A DNA stretch of 64,000 bases, taken from Crossaster papposus (Eukaryota; Echinodermata; Asteroidea; Velatida; Solasteridae). The position numbers were made by a program, and so were the translations under genes. A model generated the notes under the pieces. That model was not told the origin of the DNA. It did not search any database and saw nothing but the letters and a program-made list of their open reading frames with translations. Location of the stretch: assembly GCA_037893245.1 (NCBI GenBank), contig JBAIAA010000604.1:682001-746000 (forward strand). The letters are read 5' to 3'. Shown here piece by piece: positions 1 through 11,471 of this stretch; within the stretch, counting starts at the first letter, position 1; every line of letters begins with the position of its first letter.

Positions 1-1694
1 TCGGCTTTCGCTCGGTTGGTACGATTTACCATTAGTTTTTTATTGCCCAATAGGGAGCGTTAGGTTCCTGACATCGGCGCGTGATCGATAATTTCCGGAA
101 GAAGACGAGTGCTTTTACCCACCACGTTTGTTCTGCGAAGATCGGACCAGCGGTTTTCAAACGGTGCGAAAGACAAATGTTGACATCAGATTACCATAGA
201 AGTTCGCTATTATTTTACACACAGGACTTCTTCAGAAGGTAGGAAATATATTCCTTTATAAGAATTTAAGTTTTTAGTAGTTTGGGTTTTGAAACGGCCT
301 CCCAAAATGTACTTTGGTACAGCGGGTTTTTTCAGTTTTTTGTCAGTAGACTGGTTACCACAAGACAATTTCATACACATGACATGATACTGTGGAAGGT
401 TGGGTACCGAACACGTACAATTTATTTACAGTCGTCGTTAACCAAGTCACCAATTTTCATCCCCTAAATCTTATTGATACATCAACAAGATATTTACATA
501 TTAAAGGAAGAGAGTCATTTTATACTTATTGTGTATTTACATACTGTCAGAAAACGAATAATGTAATGTTATGTATTTTTTTTGGACAAAAACGTCCCAT
601 TTTTCCCGTGAACCTATTGCGCTATGGATTTGTTTGGTTATTGTTTGTGACTCAACTTCTTCTTACTTCGGCGGCCTTTAGTGTAATAAGTGTGGCATTA
701 CACAATTTTATTTCCATCCCACTTAAGAAATTGCTGTCTCAGTGTTAATTAATTAATTTTTAATTATTTCAATTTATTCATTCATTTATGTCATCTGTTT
801 CTATGCAACATCATTGTGCCAAAACTAAACAACCATTGTAAAGCAGACACAATGATAAGTTCATTTTAATTTCTTCAAAACGGTGAACGAGGTAATAATA
901 TACTCTTGTAAAAGTTGCAAAATGTGCAAAATCCTTACATTTTCCATTATTTTGGTAATTAATTATGCAAATTAGTAATTAAACATACAGTTTTTTATTT
1001 GAAATTATAGTAAATGATAAATAAGGGCATACAGTACATACATGTAATGTATACATGTACACAATTTAAATGATAACAAATAAATAATTTATGATTTATG
1101 ACAAAAAAATGCTCCGTTTGTATTTTCTTGGTGCCATTGCCTGTATAAAGAAAACATAGAAATAGGTCAAAGGTCAACATCCCATTTTTCTCCTAATTTG
1201 CTTAAATTAAATTGACGTATCTTGAGAACCGCTTTGCCAATTTTGAAAAAAAATACATTTTTAGAATACTGAAGACATGCTCTTTCACCTCATCTACTGT
1301 ATGTTTTGAAGCTCTGTGTAATAACTAATATATTTCAAAATCACCTAAAATGTCTATTGCAGGTCAAGAATTGATCGTGAGTAACCCCGAAAACCGTTAG
1401 GTCCAGCTTTGACACTTATCTATTTAGACGATTTTGGGGTATTTTGTTAATTGTGTGGATTTTTTTTCGACATTTTAAACCACATTTAAGAGCCAATTAT
1501 TTTTCAATATTCGTCTGGCTCGGCCTCTAGCGCCAGATGATGTCCAAATGTTAGAAAAGCGATAAATAGAGGCCAGTAACTCGGTCTACTACTATACGTA
1601 GCATGGCGCTCTATGGAGCATGTGCAACTAGAACGTGAAACAACCTTATGAAGTTATGTTTGTACTTTAACCAAGCGTCATTGGTTTTTCGCAT
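1..1694. other. Intergenic or intronic DNA, no gene recognised
   Basis: AT-rich sequence 3' of the minus-strand MANSC exon. I looked for further exons of that gene on the minus strand and recognised no cysteine-rich, Kunitz, LDLa or PKD-like frame. The longest open frame (392-748, plus) has no recognisable domain. The first ~238 bases are less AT-rich and end in a possible donor (AGAAG/GTAGGA), so they could be an untranslated first exon of a plus-strand gene, but nothing supports this further. Confidence 0.4.
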
Positions 1695-1852
1695 TTAAAA
1701 ACATTCTAATGACATAGTTGTTGGTATTGGCATTTTATCATTGCATAAAGAAACAATGTTGATTTCACAAATTATTGTATAACATTTGAATTCATTACTC
1801 AATGTACTGTTACTCATGCTGAATTTGTACACAATGATAGTTGATACTGTAC

Positions 1853-2504
1853 CTTCTAGTTTGTCAGTACTGTCAACATTCTCAGACTGAACATCTTCGC
1901 CATTGTGATTAAATATGTCATCGCTGCCAGAATCATCCGCACTTGCGACTTGACTCGTTGGAGGTGCATCATCGAACCCTCCGATTATTGCAGTTACATA
2001 TCCCCAGTGACTGGAAAATTGGCATTTCAGAATCCCCTCATCCCAGCACTTGAACAAGAAGCAATTGTTGTCCTTGGTTTTATCCTCGACAAAGATGGCA
2101 GTGTCACAGTTTCCTTCTTTTTGACAACACCTCCAGCGGCATTCCGTGGCCCCGCCCACCGTCGTATCACTTACAAAATCGGCCCCAATGTTGATAGAAT
2201 CCTTGGTGCGAATAATCGTGGAGTTTTTAAGCTGGTATTTGCTGTCACACGTATTTAAAGCCAGCGACCCGTGGAGTCCGCTGTTGTGGCCTGAGATTTC
2301 GCGTGCGTCTTGCGCGTATCGGCTGTAGTCCATGGGGGATTTCTTCGCTGTGTGCCCGTTGTCTCCTTGTTGTACTGCTGGTGCTGCGTGATCGTACTTT
2401 GTGCCAGCACAAATGCCGACGAGTGAAACAGCTAGGCCTACCAGATGTAGCACCAGATGACGACGATCCATCTTGATTTTCCTCATAAATGACATCTTTA
2501 CCAA
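1853..2504 (-). CDS. First coding exon of a MANSC-domain protein (LRP11/HAI-1-like N-terminus)
   Basis: The exon encodes a signal peptide followed by a MANSC/MANEC domain (motif at N-terminus with conserved cysteines), as found at the start of LRP11 and the HAI-1 protease inhibitor. Numbering from the upstream ATG at 2504, a hydrophobic stretch spans about residues 17-34. A spacer rich in polar residues follows. The domain covers about 86-171 with eight cysteines, including the CRWRCC cluster, GNC, NNCFLFKC and a final KCQF, then SSHWGY. An ATG at 2471 (MDRRH) gives a more typical signal peptide and may be the true start. A Ser/Asp-rich linker follows. The exon probably ends at 1853 (GAAG/GTACAG); the open frame runs to 1695, but the residues after the donor look like intron. 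Later exons are not in view, so the protein class (inhibitor or receptor-like) is open. Confidence 0.72.
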
Positions 2505-2730
2505 TCTACATGTTATCAGGTGTCATGGCATAGTCATCATGATACAGTACATGTGTGATTATTCCGTTTTATTACAGTATTATTTTCGACAAAATAATGC
2601 ACTCCCCAAAATGATCCACCATTTTGTAATCATCATGTTTATGTGTACTGCAGACTCCACTCAAGAGGGCGCTTTTAGGTTTTATTCGGTGTACATGCGA
2701 TATGCCTAGCCTAGCCCACTGATCTCTATA

Positions 2731-2970
2731 GGGCCTTTTCGAATCCCTTGCTTCGTCTCCGTCTTTGGCTTAAGGCGATTTTAGATTCCCAACTGCGAGA
2801 TCCCCTGCCATATTTTGATGCCTGTTGTGCTTCAGAAACATTCAATCTACTGATATGAACCCAAAAGTTAGACTATTTATATTTGCTTTAATTTCTATTT
2901 GCTTCTCAGTAATTCAGAATTCCGAGGCGAAGCCAAAGCCGAAGACGAAGCAAAGGTTTCGAAAAGGCCC
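2731..2970. mobile_element. 240-bp MITE with ~45-bp terminal inverted repeats
   Basis: The ends are inverted copies beginning GGGCCTTTTCGAA, with about 45 bp matching at roughly 85%. TATA flanks both sides (2727-2730 and 2971-2974). An inverted paralog of the flanking DNA at about 5577-5700 runs straight through the site with a single TATA (5667-5670), which fixes the borders and shows an insertion with a likely 4-bp TATA duplication. The element sits about 230 bp upstream of the MANSC start codon. It has no coding capacity. Confidence 0.8.
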
Positions 2971-2974
2971 TATA

Positions 2975-4862
2975 ACTGGATAGGTCGAGCGGCTTTGCAC
3001 GTGAAGCCATCAGCGGCCATATTGGGATATTAAAGACATTGCAGGCGTACACACGTTTGTATAGCACACGACCGAGAAAACGAATGTAATATCACAGGAA
3101 ACGAAGTTAACGTTACAAAAACGATCCAGTTTGATTAGGAAAATTAAGTTAAACATAATAACACCCAAGAATTACATGTATACGCCAAGTTTCAATGTTA
3201 AATAGGCCTATTTTGGGGAAAAGATATGAGACATTCGTGTGAGACGATGCAATGCAGTGCAAAGTCTATGGGATTATGTCGGACAAGTATTTTCAAGAAT
3301 TTCCAACTTCTAAATTTTTTGGGGGGGGGTTTTGTTGGTTTTTTTAGTTTTTTTGGTGGGGGAGGAAGAATTCCACATCATAACCTTATGCACAAACCAT
3401 AGGAAAAGGCAAAACGAGTTTTGGGGGATTAAGGAAATTCTTGAAATTTTTGGTTTAATTTTATATCCAGACACTAAAAAGTGCCAGTTTTATGATAAAA
3501 TTAAAAGATGTTGAAAAAATTGGGAAAAAATGTCAGTGTGTTTCAGGAAAATCTAATTGGCACATCATGGTTTGTTCGTGGGGTTTTAAGGCAGTGTCCA
3601 GATTTAGAATCAACCTAATGTTTAGTAAATTTTTTAGAAAGGGTCCCAAAAATTCTTGCTGGACAAGTGGACAGAAAAAAATAATTATGTGGTTTTGAGC
3701 TTAAACCATAGAGCTGTATAATAAAGATACAGCTCTATGGCTTAAACTATGAACTTGAGAAACTTAAAATAAATCACAATTAAAAATATCAATCACATGT
3801 GTAAATAATGACATAAGTCACACAATGGATTCAATTTTGCTTAATGCTTTTATTTTACATTGATACATTACATATAACATGTAATAACTACTGCCATAGT
3901 AACAATATGCTTATTATGTATTGTTTACTGATGTTAGAAAACCAAATAAAAAACAATTAACCCCCGACTGTTTATGAATTTAAAACCAAAACAAAACTTG
4001 CGATGTCATTTTAGAATAATAATTGTTGATACTATGCAAAGATACATTTGACAGCATTCTTCACAGGCCAAATTTTAATAGGACACCCTTGTACGGCTTT
4101 AACTTTGAATTGTGAGTGTTTCTAGATATTTGTGCGATATGAACACAATATTTGTTTTGTAAGAAAGCAAAATAAAACCATGATTGAAAAGCAAAATTTG
4201 ACAGCATAAAAATATGACAGAACAGCGTAACATGTACACAGGGCGGCCGCTACCCAGTGATTGTGGAGAACACTGACTGGGTAAATCCATGTCATTTTAA
4301 CATCTGTATAATTTGCTTTGAATATTAACAATACAATTTTAACCAGATTTGTCAGTTTTCATAAAACACATGTTCAATATATTTCCATGTTACAAAGATA
4401 GGTTTGTGACTGTTGCGACTGTTTTATTATCTGTACTTATATTGTTGAAACATGAAATGCCAAGATGCAGAGTTCTGCAATATATTTGCAGCACATCTAT
4501 AGGGATGTGGAACACCGAGATAGCTTAGCTTGGAAAACGTATCAATTAATCTTCCGTATTTACTGATGGTTAAACAAAATAAGTTATGACATTCGCTGTC
4601 ATCTGTTGTCCCTCTGTCATAATGGGAGCAGTTCGTCCTATGACTTGTCCAGCCGTAATAAGCTGTACAGACTGACATCTTAGTAGCAAGAAGTGGACTT
4701 GGGTAAACCAATTAGCTGTAGTGTACAAAGAAAATAAATATACAGGTATAAATTGAATGCCAAGGAAAGAATGTTGTAGCTATTTTAAAAACACAAAATT
4801 CTCAATTTATTTGGCATACCCATTTCTTCAGAGAGTGAAATTTCATTTGAGCACTGTAAGGA
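2975..4862. other. Intergenic DNA without recognised genes
   Basis: The first ~80 bases contain promoter-like, less AT-rich sequence that recurs inverted near 5580-5690. The rest is AT-rich, with a G-run at about 3320-3328. A minus-strand open frame at 4427-4711 (94 codons, six cysteines) was examined; it has no recognisable domain and no convincing splice context. Confidence 0.4.
3703..3743. repeat. Short perfect hairpin
   Basis: CCATAGAGCTGTAT and its reverse complement ATACAGCTCTATGG are separated by a 7-nt AT loop, with partial extension (TTAAA/CTTAAAC). It is probably a relic of a palindromic element or a transcribed hairpin; nothing decides between these. Confidence 0.6.
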
Positions 4863-5434
4863 ATGTCATCAGGACTACTTTTTTAAGAGAGATTTGTGGG
4901 CGAAAATGAAATTGTTCTGAAGTATTGGAAATACGTCTCTACATCCAAGTTTCACCATGATAGCCTACACCATGCATTTAATAATACTATTATTATTATT
5001 AATAGGTGGCTCTACACTTCCAGAATTGTGAGAGAAAAAACTGTGATCATTGCGATATTGGGATAATTCTACAGAACATTAAATTTATGCACGTCAAATA
5101 GTTCATGACACAATATGTTGTGTACGAATGTGTACACAAATTACCACCATGAACTGTTTGACGTGCAAGTCAACGGGACAGTCCTCATGGAATGGGTACA
5201 AAATTGGTCTGAAAATACCTGTATTGTGGAATTCAATCATATTGTAAGGTATCCTAGACCAACTGATTCTATAAATCTACTGTTCTTTCGAAATATCCCA
5301 GTTTTTCTTTCAGATAAAATGATGGATAGGACCACAATATGAACAAATCCCGCTGGAATTCATGTGGAAACAAAAATATCGTTTTCGCCCAACAATGTTC
5401 TCCTAAATCTCTCTTAAAACCGTAGTCCTGACAT
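4863..5434. mobile_element. ~570-bp MITE with ~50-bp inverted ends and inner hairpin
   Basis: The left end (GTCATCAGGACTAC, then TTTTAAGAGAGATTT and GGGCGAAAA) is repeated inverted at 5370-5434. Inside, at about 5088-5168, lies a second inverted pair (TGCACGTCAAATAGTTCATG against CATGAACTGTTTGACGTGCA). No target duplication was confirmed and there is no coding capacity. Confidence 0.65.
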
Positions 5435-6341
5435 TTTTTTACAAAGATAGATACTGATCGCACAGTCTGCGAGTTTATTTAATAAATTTACTTATTTACA
5501 AATGATTTTAATGCATTTTTACCCACCATCGCTGCTGCCACTGTCTCACTCTCGACGTGTCTACGCGTCTTTTGCATGCACGAAGGCAATGTTTTGAATA
5601 TCCCATCATGGCCGCCGGTGACTTCACGGCTCGCTATCCCATCAATGTACGCTCGACCTATCCAGTTATAGAGATCAGTGGCCTAGCCCTGCGGGATTTC
5701 TTTACCCAGCATAATTATTATGGTAATTATTATTATAACTGGGCCTATCTAGACCACACTGATGAACGGAAGACACTGTTCTCGGAACCTTGCTTTCCCT
5801 TAAAATAAATTTATCCCCACAGTAAACTTTGAGTCAAAAAATAGTCAATGAAAAATTTGCATTATCCGAACTCGAACCCCAATCTCACGATCTATAACCT
5901 AACCCATTACATTGTATCTACAAAAAGGCAACTGTGAGAGGTCAATTGAAGCTGGTTTTTCAAAGTGCTTTCCGCTGGGCCTCCGTGAAGTTGAATGAGC
6001 AATAACAAAATCGTTGAGAGTTATTGTTGAAACTACTGAATAATCATGACGCAAGGGGTGTAGAAACGCCCATCTACCTTTACCATGCTGGGTAAACAAA
6101 TATCATGCTTCCCGGAAGTTGGGTTTCTCGTATAGTCTCGTACATTCTCTAGGTCAACTTAAACCCTCTACACCTGACATTTTCGGGGAAAGGCAGTTCT
6201 CTTTGATTTAATGTCGACCTAATTTCAATAATTATTCCTTATCCCACTTTGGAGACGATGATTAACATTTCGTAATCATAGGCTACACTGTAAAAAAAAA
6301 AGGTGCTTAGTCTTTAAACAAATTTAAAACACATATTTTTT
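5435..6341. other. Non-coding stretch with paralog of the MANSC upstream region
   Basis: Bases 5577-5700 are an inverted, diverged copy of the DNA around 2705-3050, without the MITE. The remainder has no recognisable gene. The plus-strand open frame at 5557-5808 runs through this duplicate and is not believed. Confidence 0.5.
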
Positions 6342-6710
6342 TTGTTTCCCAAAACTAACCTGGCAAATGACATGAAATACGAGGCCTCATTCACTTTCTC
6401 AAAATGGGGAATGAAACGCTCTCAAGAAGTAATTCTACACAGACTACGACTCGGCACATGTAAAGGTTTAAACAACTTTCTTCATAAAATTGGTAAACAT
6501 CCTAATGGACTTTGTGAAACTTGCTTATGCACAGATGACGTCAAACACTTCCTCCTGAATTGCCATAAATACAACTCACAGAGGAATATCCTCATGAAAT
6601 CTCTCGACATCCTCAATAACACACAACTGACTCTTCAACAACTTCTTGGGCCTAAGCAAAACAGCTACCATATCATCAAATATGTCCATAACTGTAATGT
6701 GAATATTTAA
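6342..6710 (+). pseudogene. C-terminal fragment of a LINE (non-LTR retrotransposon) ORF2
   Basis: A 122-codon frame resembles the region downstream of reverse transcriptase in many LINEs. It has a basic RLRLG motif, LNNFLHKIG, a zinc-knuckle-like C-x2-C pair (CETC), then DDVKHFLLNC and a Tyr/Arg helix. In such elements this tail probably helps bind nucleic acid. The reverse transcriptase and endonuclease are missing upstream, so this is a 5'-truncated dead copy. The initiator Met is arbitrary. About 300 bases of GC-richer DNA after the stop may be its 3' UTR. It is not from the same family as the LINE at 45.4 kb. Confidence 0.6.
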
Positions 6711-8997
6711 TCCTTTGATACACCTCAGCGATTTTCTGTATATTGCGCTAGTTTTTGGGATGGGGAGTTGTGACTGGTCGACTGGACACTTAGTTTAGCT
6801 CTTCTTCACCCTGGAGGCGTGGCGGACCTGCGAATCTAAACCGGCGGGGCCCGGGCCGGCTTAAATTGCAAGGGACACGGTCCGGTCTTACAGGGATACC
6901 AGTGGAAATCCACACTAGCGACTTTTTGTCCAGGGGATCATCACCAATTTCCTGCCCCATTAACTACCTGTATTGTCTATAATACGCAATTGTCTTGGCC
7001 CGCTAACATTCGTTTGTAGTATCGATTCTTTCAGTTTCCTTTAGCCCACAGAGTTAGTCATCACTACAGATCCTGCTAGTCGATAATCTACGTGCTTTGT
7101 TACCTGCGTATATACGTGAATCTAGTTAATGGCGCAAAGGGCATACAAATGCCGCACGCGCCATAAATCCACATCAACAACAACAACATATTTTTTTGTT
7201 GATTCTATATGCTCTGTGGTGCAATCTAAAGTGATTTCTGGCCAAAAGTACGCAATAAATGTACGTTTCCTTTTTGTTTGCAATGAAATAAATTACTTTG
7301 CTCAGCAGCCCAAAGAGGAGAGGGTGCACCCCCGCACCCCCCCCCCCCCCCCCCCCCCCCCCCATCCCCCTCCCCATCTCGCTTATCCGCCACTATTATT
7401 TGTTTGTGAAAAAACCCATACGAAGGACCTAGCTAGGACAATGGTGGATTAATGATAACAATTCCCCCGCGAACCTGAGCCATGTCCTTATGAAAATATC
7501 GTGTGCAAACCTTATGGGAGCTGTTAAGAAAAAAGTACAAACAAAAGGGGACAAAAGAAGGTAACCATTTTATTAATTTATTTCCGATCGACCGACTCAA
7601 TTTGGGCCCCACCAGTTATTATGTAGACCTATAGAAGTACAAATGGACTCCCCTTATTGTGTAGTCCAATATAATGCAATGCATGACCCAGTTTTTCATC
7701 ATTATTTTGCAGCATTACGTCAAACTATATAATTATGGTAGAATACGTCGTATTTGCTTAGCTGACAGGCAGAAACAGCCATCTCCCAGGTATGTCGGTT
7801 CGTGTTATTTCTTTATTGTGTGCGCCTTATATAATTATTTTTCTTACCAGCTAGCCGAAACCAATTGTATTGTGATGTGCACGCACGAGGCGATTTGCTT
7901 TTAATAGGTCAGCACCACACAACTCCAACTTGCAGTAAGAGTACACATCGAGTGTGTGGGTAGGTTGGCTTTTTGGTGTCTGGTGTTTTGTCAACCCATG
8001 ATAAACTGAAAAGGGCGGATCTAGTTTGGAGTAAACGTTGGCTTATATTTTGAGTGATGGCTTGCTAAGGGGGGGGGGGGGGGGGGGGGGGTAAGCTATA
8101 GCCTGTCAGATTTCTGCGAAGGAAACCACGGCCGTTCAAAGTAATTGCAGGCATCGCAGCTGAGTCGCCGAACGAGCGACATTCAATTTACAGGTCAAAC
8201 AAATCTATCCAATCAGAGCTAAACGTGCATCAGCCCCCCCCCCCCTCCAAAGGTGGGACCTAGCGAATGGGCGTCAATGTGGGAATATGCTCCCGAAATT
8301 CCTTAGTATTTGCACACGCACACAACAAAAGCTGCAAAAAACCAGGTCATGCATGAAAACGCTGCCGCATGATTGATATTGGACACAATGAGAGAGTCCA
8401 TTTGTATTTCTATATTTCTATATTTGTATTTCTTACCGGGGATCTGTTGCTACTATTAGTCCTCTCTATGTATTTTCATAGTAAATGTTTCACCAGCTTG
8501 TCTAGCTTGGTTCCTCCAGTTCGTTAATGGTTTCAGTGTGAAACTCGGCTCTCTACACTGTTTCCTGGGTATCGGGATTTGGGTTATATTTTGGGTTAAA
8601 GCAATCACGAAAAAAAAAATTTTGATTAATATATCTGCGTTTTGTTCTGGGTTGAAATTCTGGGTGAAATCTAACTTAGTTAAAATTTTGAGTAAATTAT
8701 TTGGGTTATATTTTTGGGTTAAAGTAATTGCGAATAACCCAAGAAAAGCGCAACCACGTGGCGAGATACAGATTTTTTATTTTTTTTGTCAGACCAGCGG
8801 TCAGCAAATAGTGTGTAAGAAAGGTGGCCAGATAGGCGGATACGAAAGGTGAGAACAATTCATTCCCCCCCCCCCCCCCCCCCCAATTAGAGTTTACTGT
8901 ATTCTATAGTTTAATTGAGATGATGTGTACCTGATTTTGATAGAGAACGAGTAGGCCTATCATTAGCAGGCGCGGATCTAGGATTTGTTTAGACGGG
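6711..8997. other. Repeat-rich intergenic DNA with long C and G homopolymers
   Basis: There is no gene. It contains poly-C at about 7332-7363, poly-G at 8070-8091, and poly-C at about 8235-8245 and 8866-8884. Bases 7200-7247 are a fragment of the repeat unit found at 8998 and 9277. Around 8575-8740 the phrase TTTGGGTTA recurs. Confidence 0.6.
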
Positions 8998-9396
8998 GGG
9001 CACACCCAAAACTTGAAAATGTGAGCGCGAAGCGCAAAGCCCTTACGGCGTTGGGTCCGGGGCCCGCTTAAGGGCCCTGGGAATTTTTTGGATTTTATAT
9101 GCTTTGTGGTGCAATCTGAGGCGATTATTGGGCTCTTTCCTCTGATTTTTTTTGCAAAAGTTTTAATAATGATATAGAGATAAAATGAAGAATTATGAAG
9201 ATTTTATTGGAGAATACATTGTATATATACAAATAAATATATACTACATGTATATATAGATTTATATGTGAATGTGGGGCACACCCAAAACTGGAAAATG
9301 CGAGCTTAAGGGCCCCAGAAAATTTCGGACTCTATATGGTTTGTGGTGCAACCTGAGGCGATTTCTGGCCATTTCCCTCTTGAGTTTTTTTGCAAA
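8998..9396. repeat. Two diverged direct copies of a dispersed repeat unit
   Basis: Units at about 8998-9155 and 9277-9396 share GGGCACACCCAAAACT, a GCTTAAGGGCCC block, GTTTGTGGTGCAA-type and CTGAGGCGATT blocks, and a TTTTTTTGCAAAA end. The second unit lacks ~40 bp of the first. They are probably the termini of a decayed transposon; no coding sequence lies between. Confidence 0.6.
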
Positions 9397-9832
9397 AATG
9401 TAAAATTTTACAAAACGTATTCCTGATCTTCTGTTTGTATTCCATTTTCTGTCTTGCAGAAACGTTTAAGGGATTTCAAATGGCTCACCATGCAAACCAA
9501 CGAGGCTTTAGCTAGAGTTTTCCAGGTTCCCCGTTCAGCCATGGACTAATGTTATGATAGCAAAATATACGAATTCAGATTCTTCTTGAAGTATGCAAGA
9601 GACTCATAAGATGAGGAAAAACATGCGCCAGGCAAAGAACTTCACAGAGATGTAGAACGAAGGAAAACACTATTGGTATAGCTCTCCGTTCTACATCTAT
9701 GTATAGAGTAAATTGGCGGAAACAGGCAGAGAGTTTCGTGTTTCACGCTGAAACGCCCTTACTGGAAGAACCAAGCTGGATGAGTCGATGGAACATTTAC
9801 CATGAAAGTAGATAGAACATACTAAAAGTTCT

Positions 9833-10012
9833 GGTAATGAAACCAAGGATCATTCAAAAGCGCTTTAGGCACTGTAGCTCGCAAGCCTATAAAGAAAACA
9901 TGTAGAGCGAAGACAATGAGGAGAAGGTACAGTTTTAGAGGTGGGAGGAAAACCCCAGAAGGGTTTCCCAGCGCCCAATGGCAAATGCCATGACAAGTTA
10001 ATACTGGGGCGC
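9833..10012 (-). mobile_element. 3' part of a tRNA-derived SINE
   Basis: Read on the minus strand this matches the tail region of the full SINE at 26355-26702: GGCTT-CGAGCTACAGTGCC, then GCGCTTTTGA and CTTGGTTTCATT. The tRNA-like head is absent, so this is a truncated copy. Confidence 0.65.
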
Positions 10013-11331
10013 CGACAGACAACATGTTACTATAGTAGGCCTACATGTACATGTGGAGTGGTACCATAGTTGTTGAGCTAGCTCGTGAACGGCATTTAAT
10101 TTTTTTCATTTGTACGACGAACCTAACCAGTTATGCAGAACTATAAGAATGGACTGCCTGATTATAGTTTCATATCACGTAGCAGCAGCAGTATAGTGTC
10201 TTTATGCATGACCTGTTTTTGAGGCATTTAAATTCTTTTCGCAAAATGGTGAGGGTATAATGTGGACTAAAGGGACATCATACATCGCAGATATCTGCGC
10301 AGATATTTGCGATATCGCACAATATACCGCAAATAGCTATGCACACCAACTTTTAGAGAATCTTAAATAATTAAAAGGGATATACAACATTTTGCAAACC
10401 AAACTGCTAAATTATTATGAAATACATGTGCCTTTACTGGACTGTTGGTGAATGACAACCTAAAGCACCCCGTACAATTATGGCACCTGCCCCCAATTAC
10501 ACTAAACCCTTCGTAACTTACGACGAATCGCAAGCGACGCGTTGTACCTCTTTGATGACGCGTACCTCTTTGATAAGCACATCATACGTGCGACGCATCG
10601 TAAGTGTTTTTATAGCACAAAACAGTGACTGTTATTTACCTACTCTTCTCGAAAAGCTAAAAAAACGTAAAATAAATGGCTGACGTATGATGCAGTATCA
10701 TATATGTTAATATTGTTGCGCAATCCTCTATATTACAATGTATTTAACAATAGGGACCACGGTCAATAATTACAAAAGTTACACGAGGATAACTAAACAA
10801 CTATTTAAGACATTTAGTAAGAGTTGTTTAATTCAGGTGTTTAGGAAGACGCGTGTAACTTGGATTTATTCACGTCTATATACTACACTCGCATAAAGAT
10901 AAACAGCTTTCGTAGTTACAGCCCTAAATCTTAATGTCCCCACCTGCTCAGTTGAAGCATAGTTCAAGTTTCCACATGCAGAACTATAAATCAAAAATCT
11001 TGGTAAAATAGGCCTACACAATGTGTACACTACACAGTCAATTGATAAATTCACTGATAACACTGTTTAATAGGCGATGCTATGTCTTGATGTTGATCAC
11101 CTTTTGATCATGATGCCAGTCATCTCCCTCAGGCGCCGCTCTTTGATGACGGTTCCGCTCAGCAGATTTTATTTTGCTAGAATCCATTTTTTTTCCTGGA
11201 CCCCACGCCGCAAATGGCTTGGCGCTAGCTCGGCTAAGAGTCGGCAAATTTACTTTCACCCCATTTTGTCGAGTAAGTTTTGTGGTCAAGTTGCCGACTG
11301 AGGCTCAAATTGCCGACTGAGGGAAATTATT

Positions 11332-11354
11332 GGGGGGGGGGGGGGGTGACACCC

Positions 11355-11395
<41 letters not shown>

Positions 11396-11421
11396 CCCCC
11401 CCCCCCCCCCCCCCCTCCCAC
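11332..11421. repeat. Poly-G followed by poly-C low-complexity tract
   Basis: About 15 G, a short spacer, then ~60 bases of nearly pure C. It generates spurious polyproline open frames. Sequence accuracy here is doubtful. Confidence 0.9.
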
Positions 11422-11471
11422 ACACCCCCGGTCGCTACACCCCTGCCTGTGGGGACGAGACTGGTCCATGT

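Larger units (their letters stand above)
9397..11471. other. Intergenic DNA, no gene recognised
   Basis: It holds a truncated SINE tail (9833-10012), a CGCAGATATCTGCGCAGATA palindrome-rich patch near 10287, and a G/C homopolymer tract at 11332-11421. No exon-like frame was recognised. Confidence 0.5.

Noticed and set aside
392-748. 118-codon plus-strand open frame
   Set aside because: No domain, AT-rich hydrophobic composition, no splice or start context; expected by chance.
4427-4711. 94-codon minus-strand frame with six cysteines
   Set aside because: Cysteine spacing fits no module I know and no acceptor or donor pair gives a sensible exon.
7129-7452. 107-codon frame with polyproline
   Set aside because: Produced by reading through a poly-C run; reverse-strand polyglycine frame is the same artefact.
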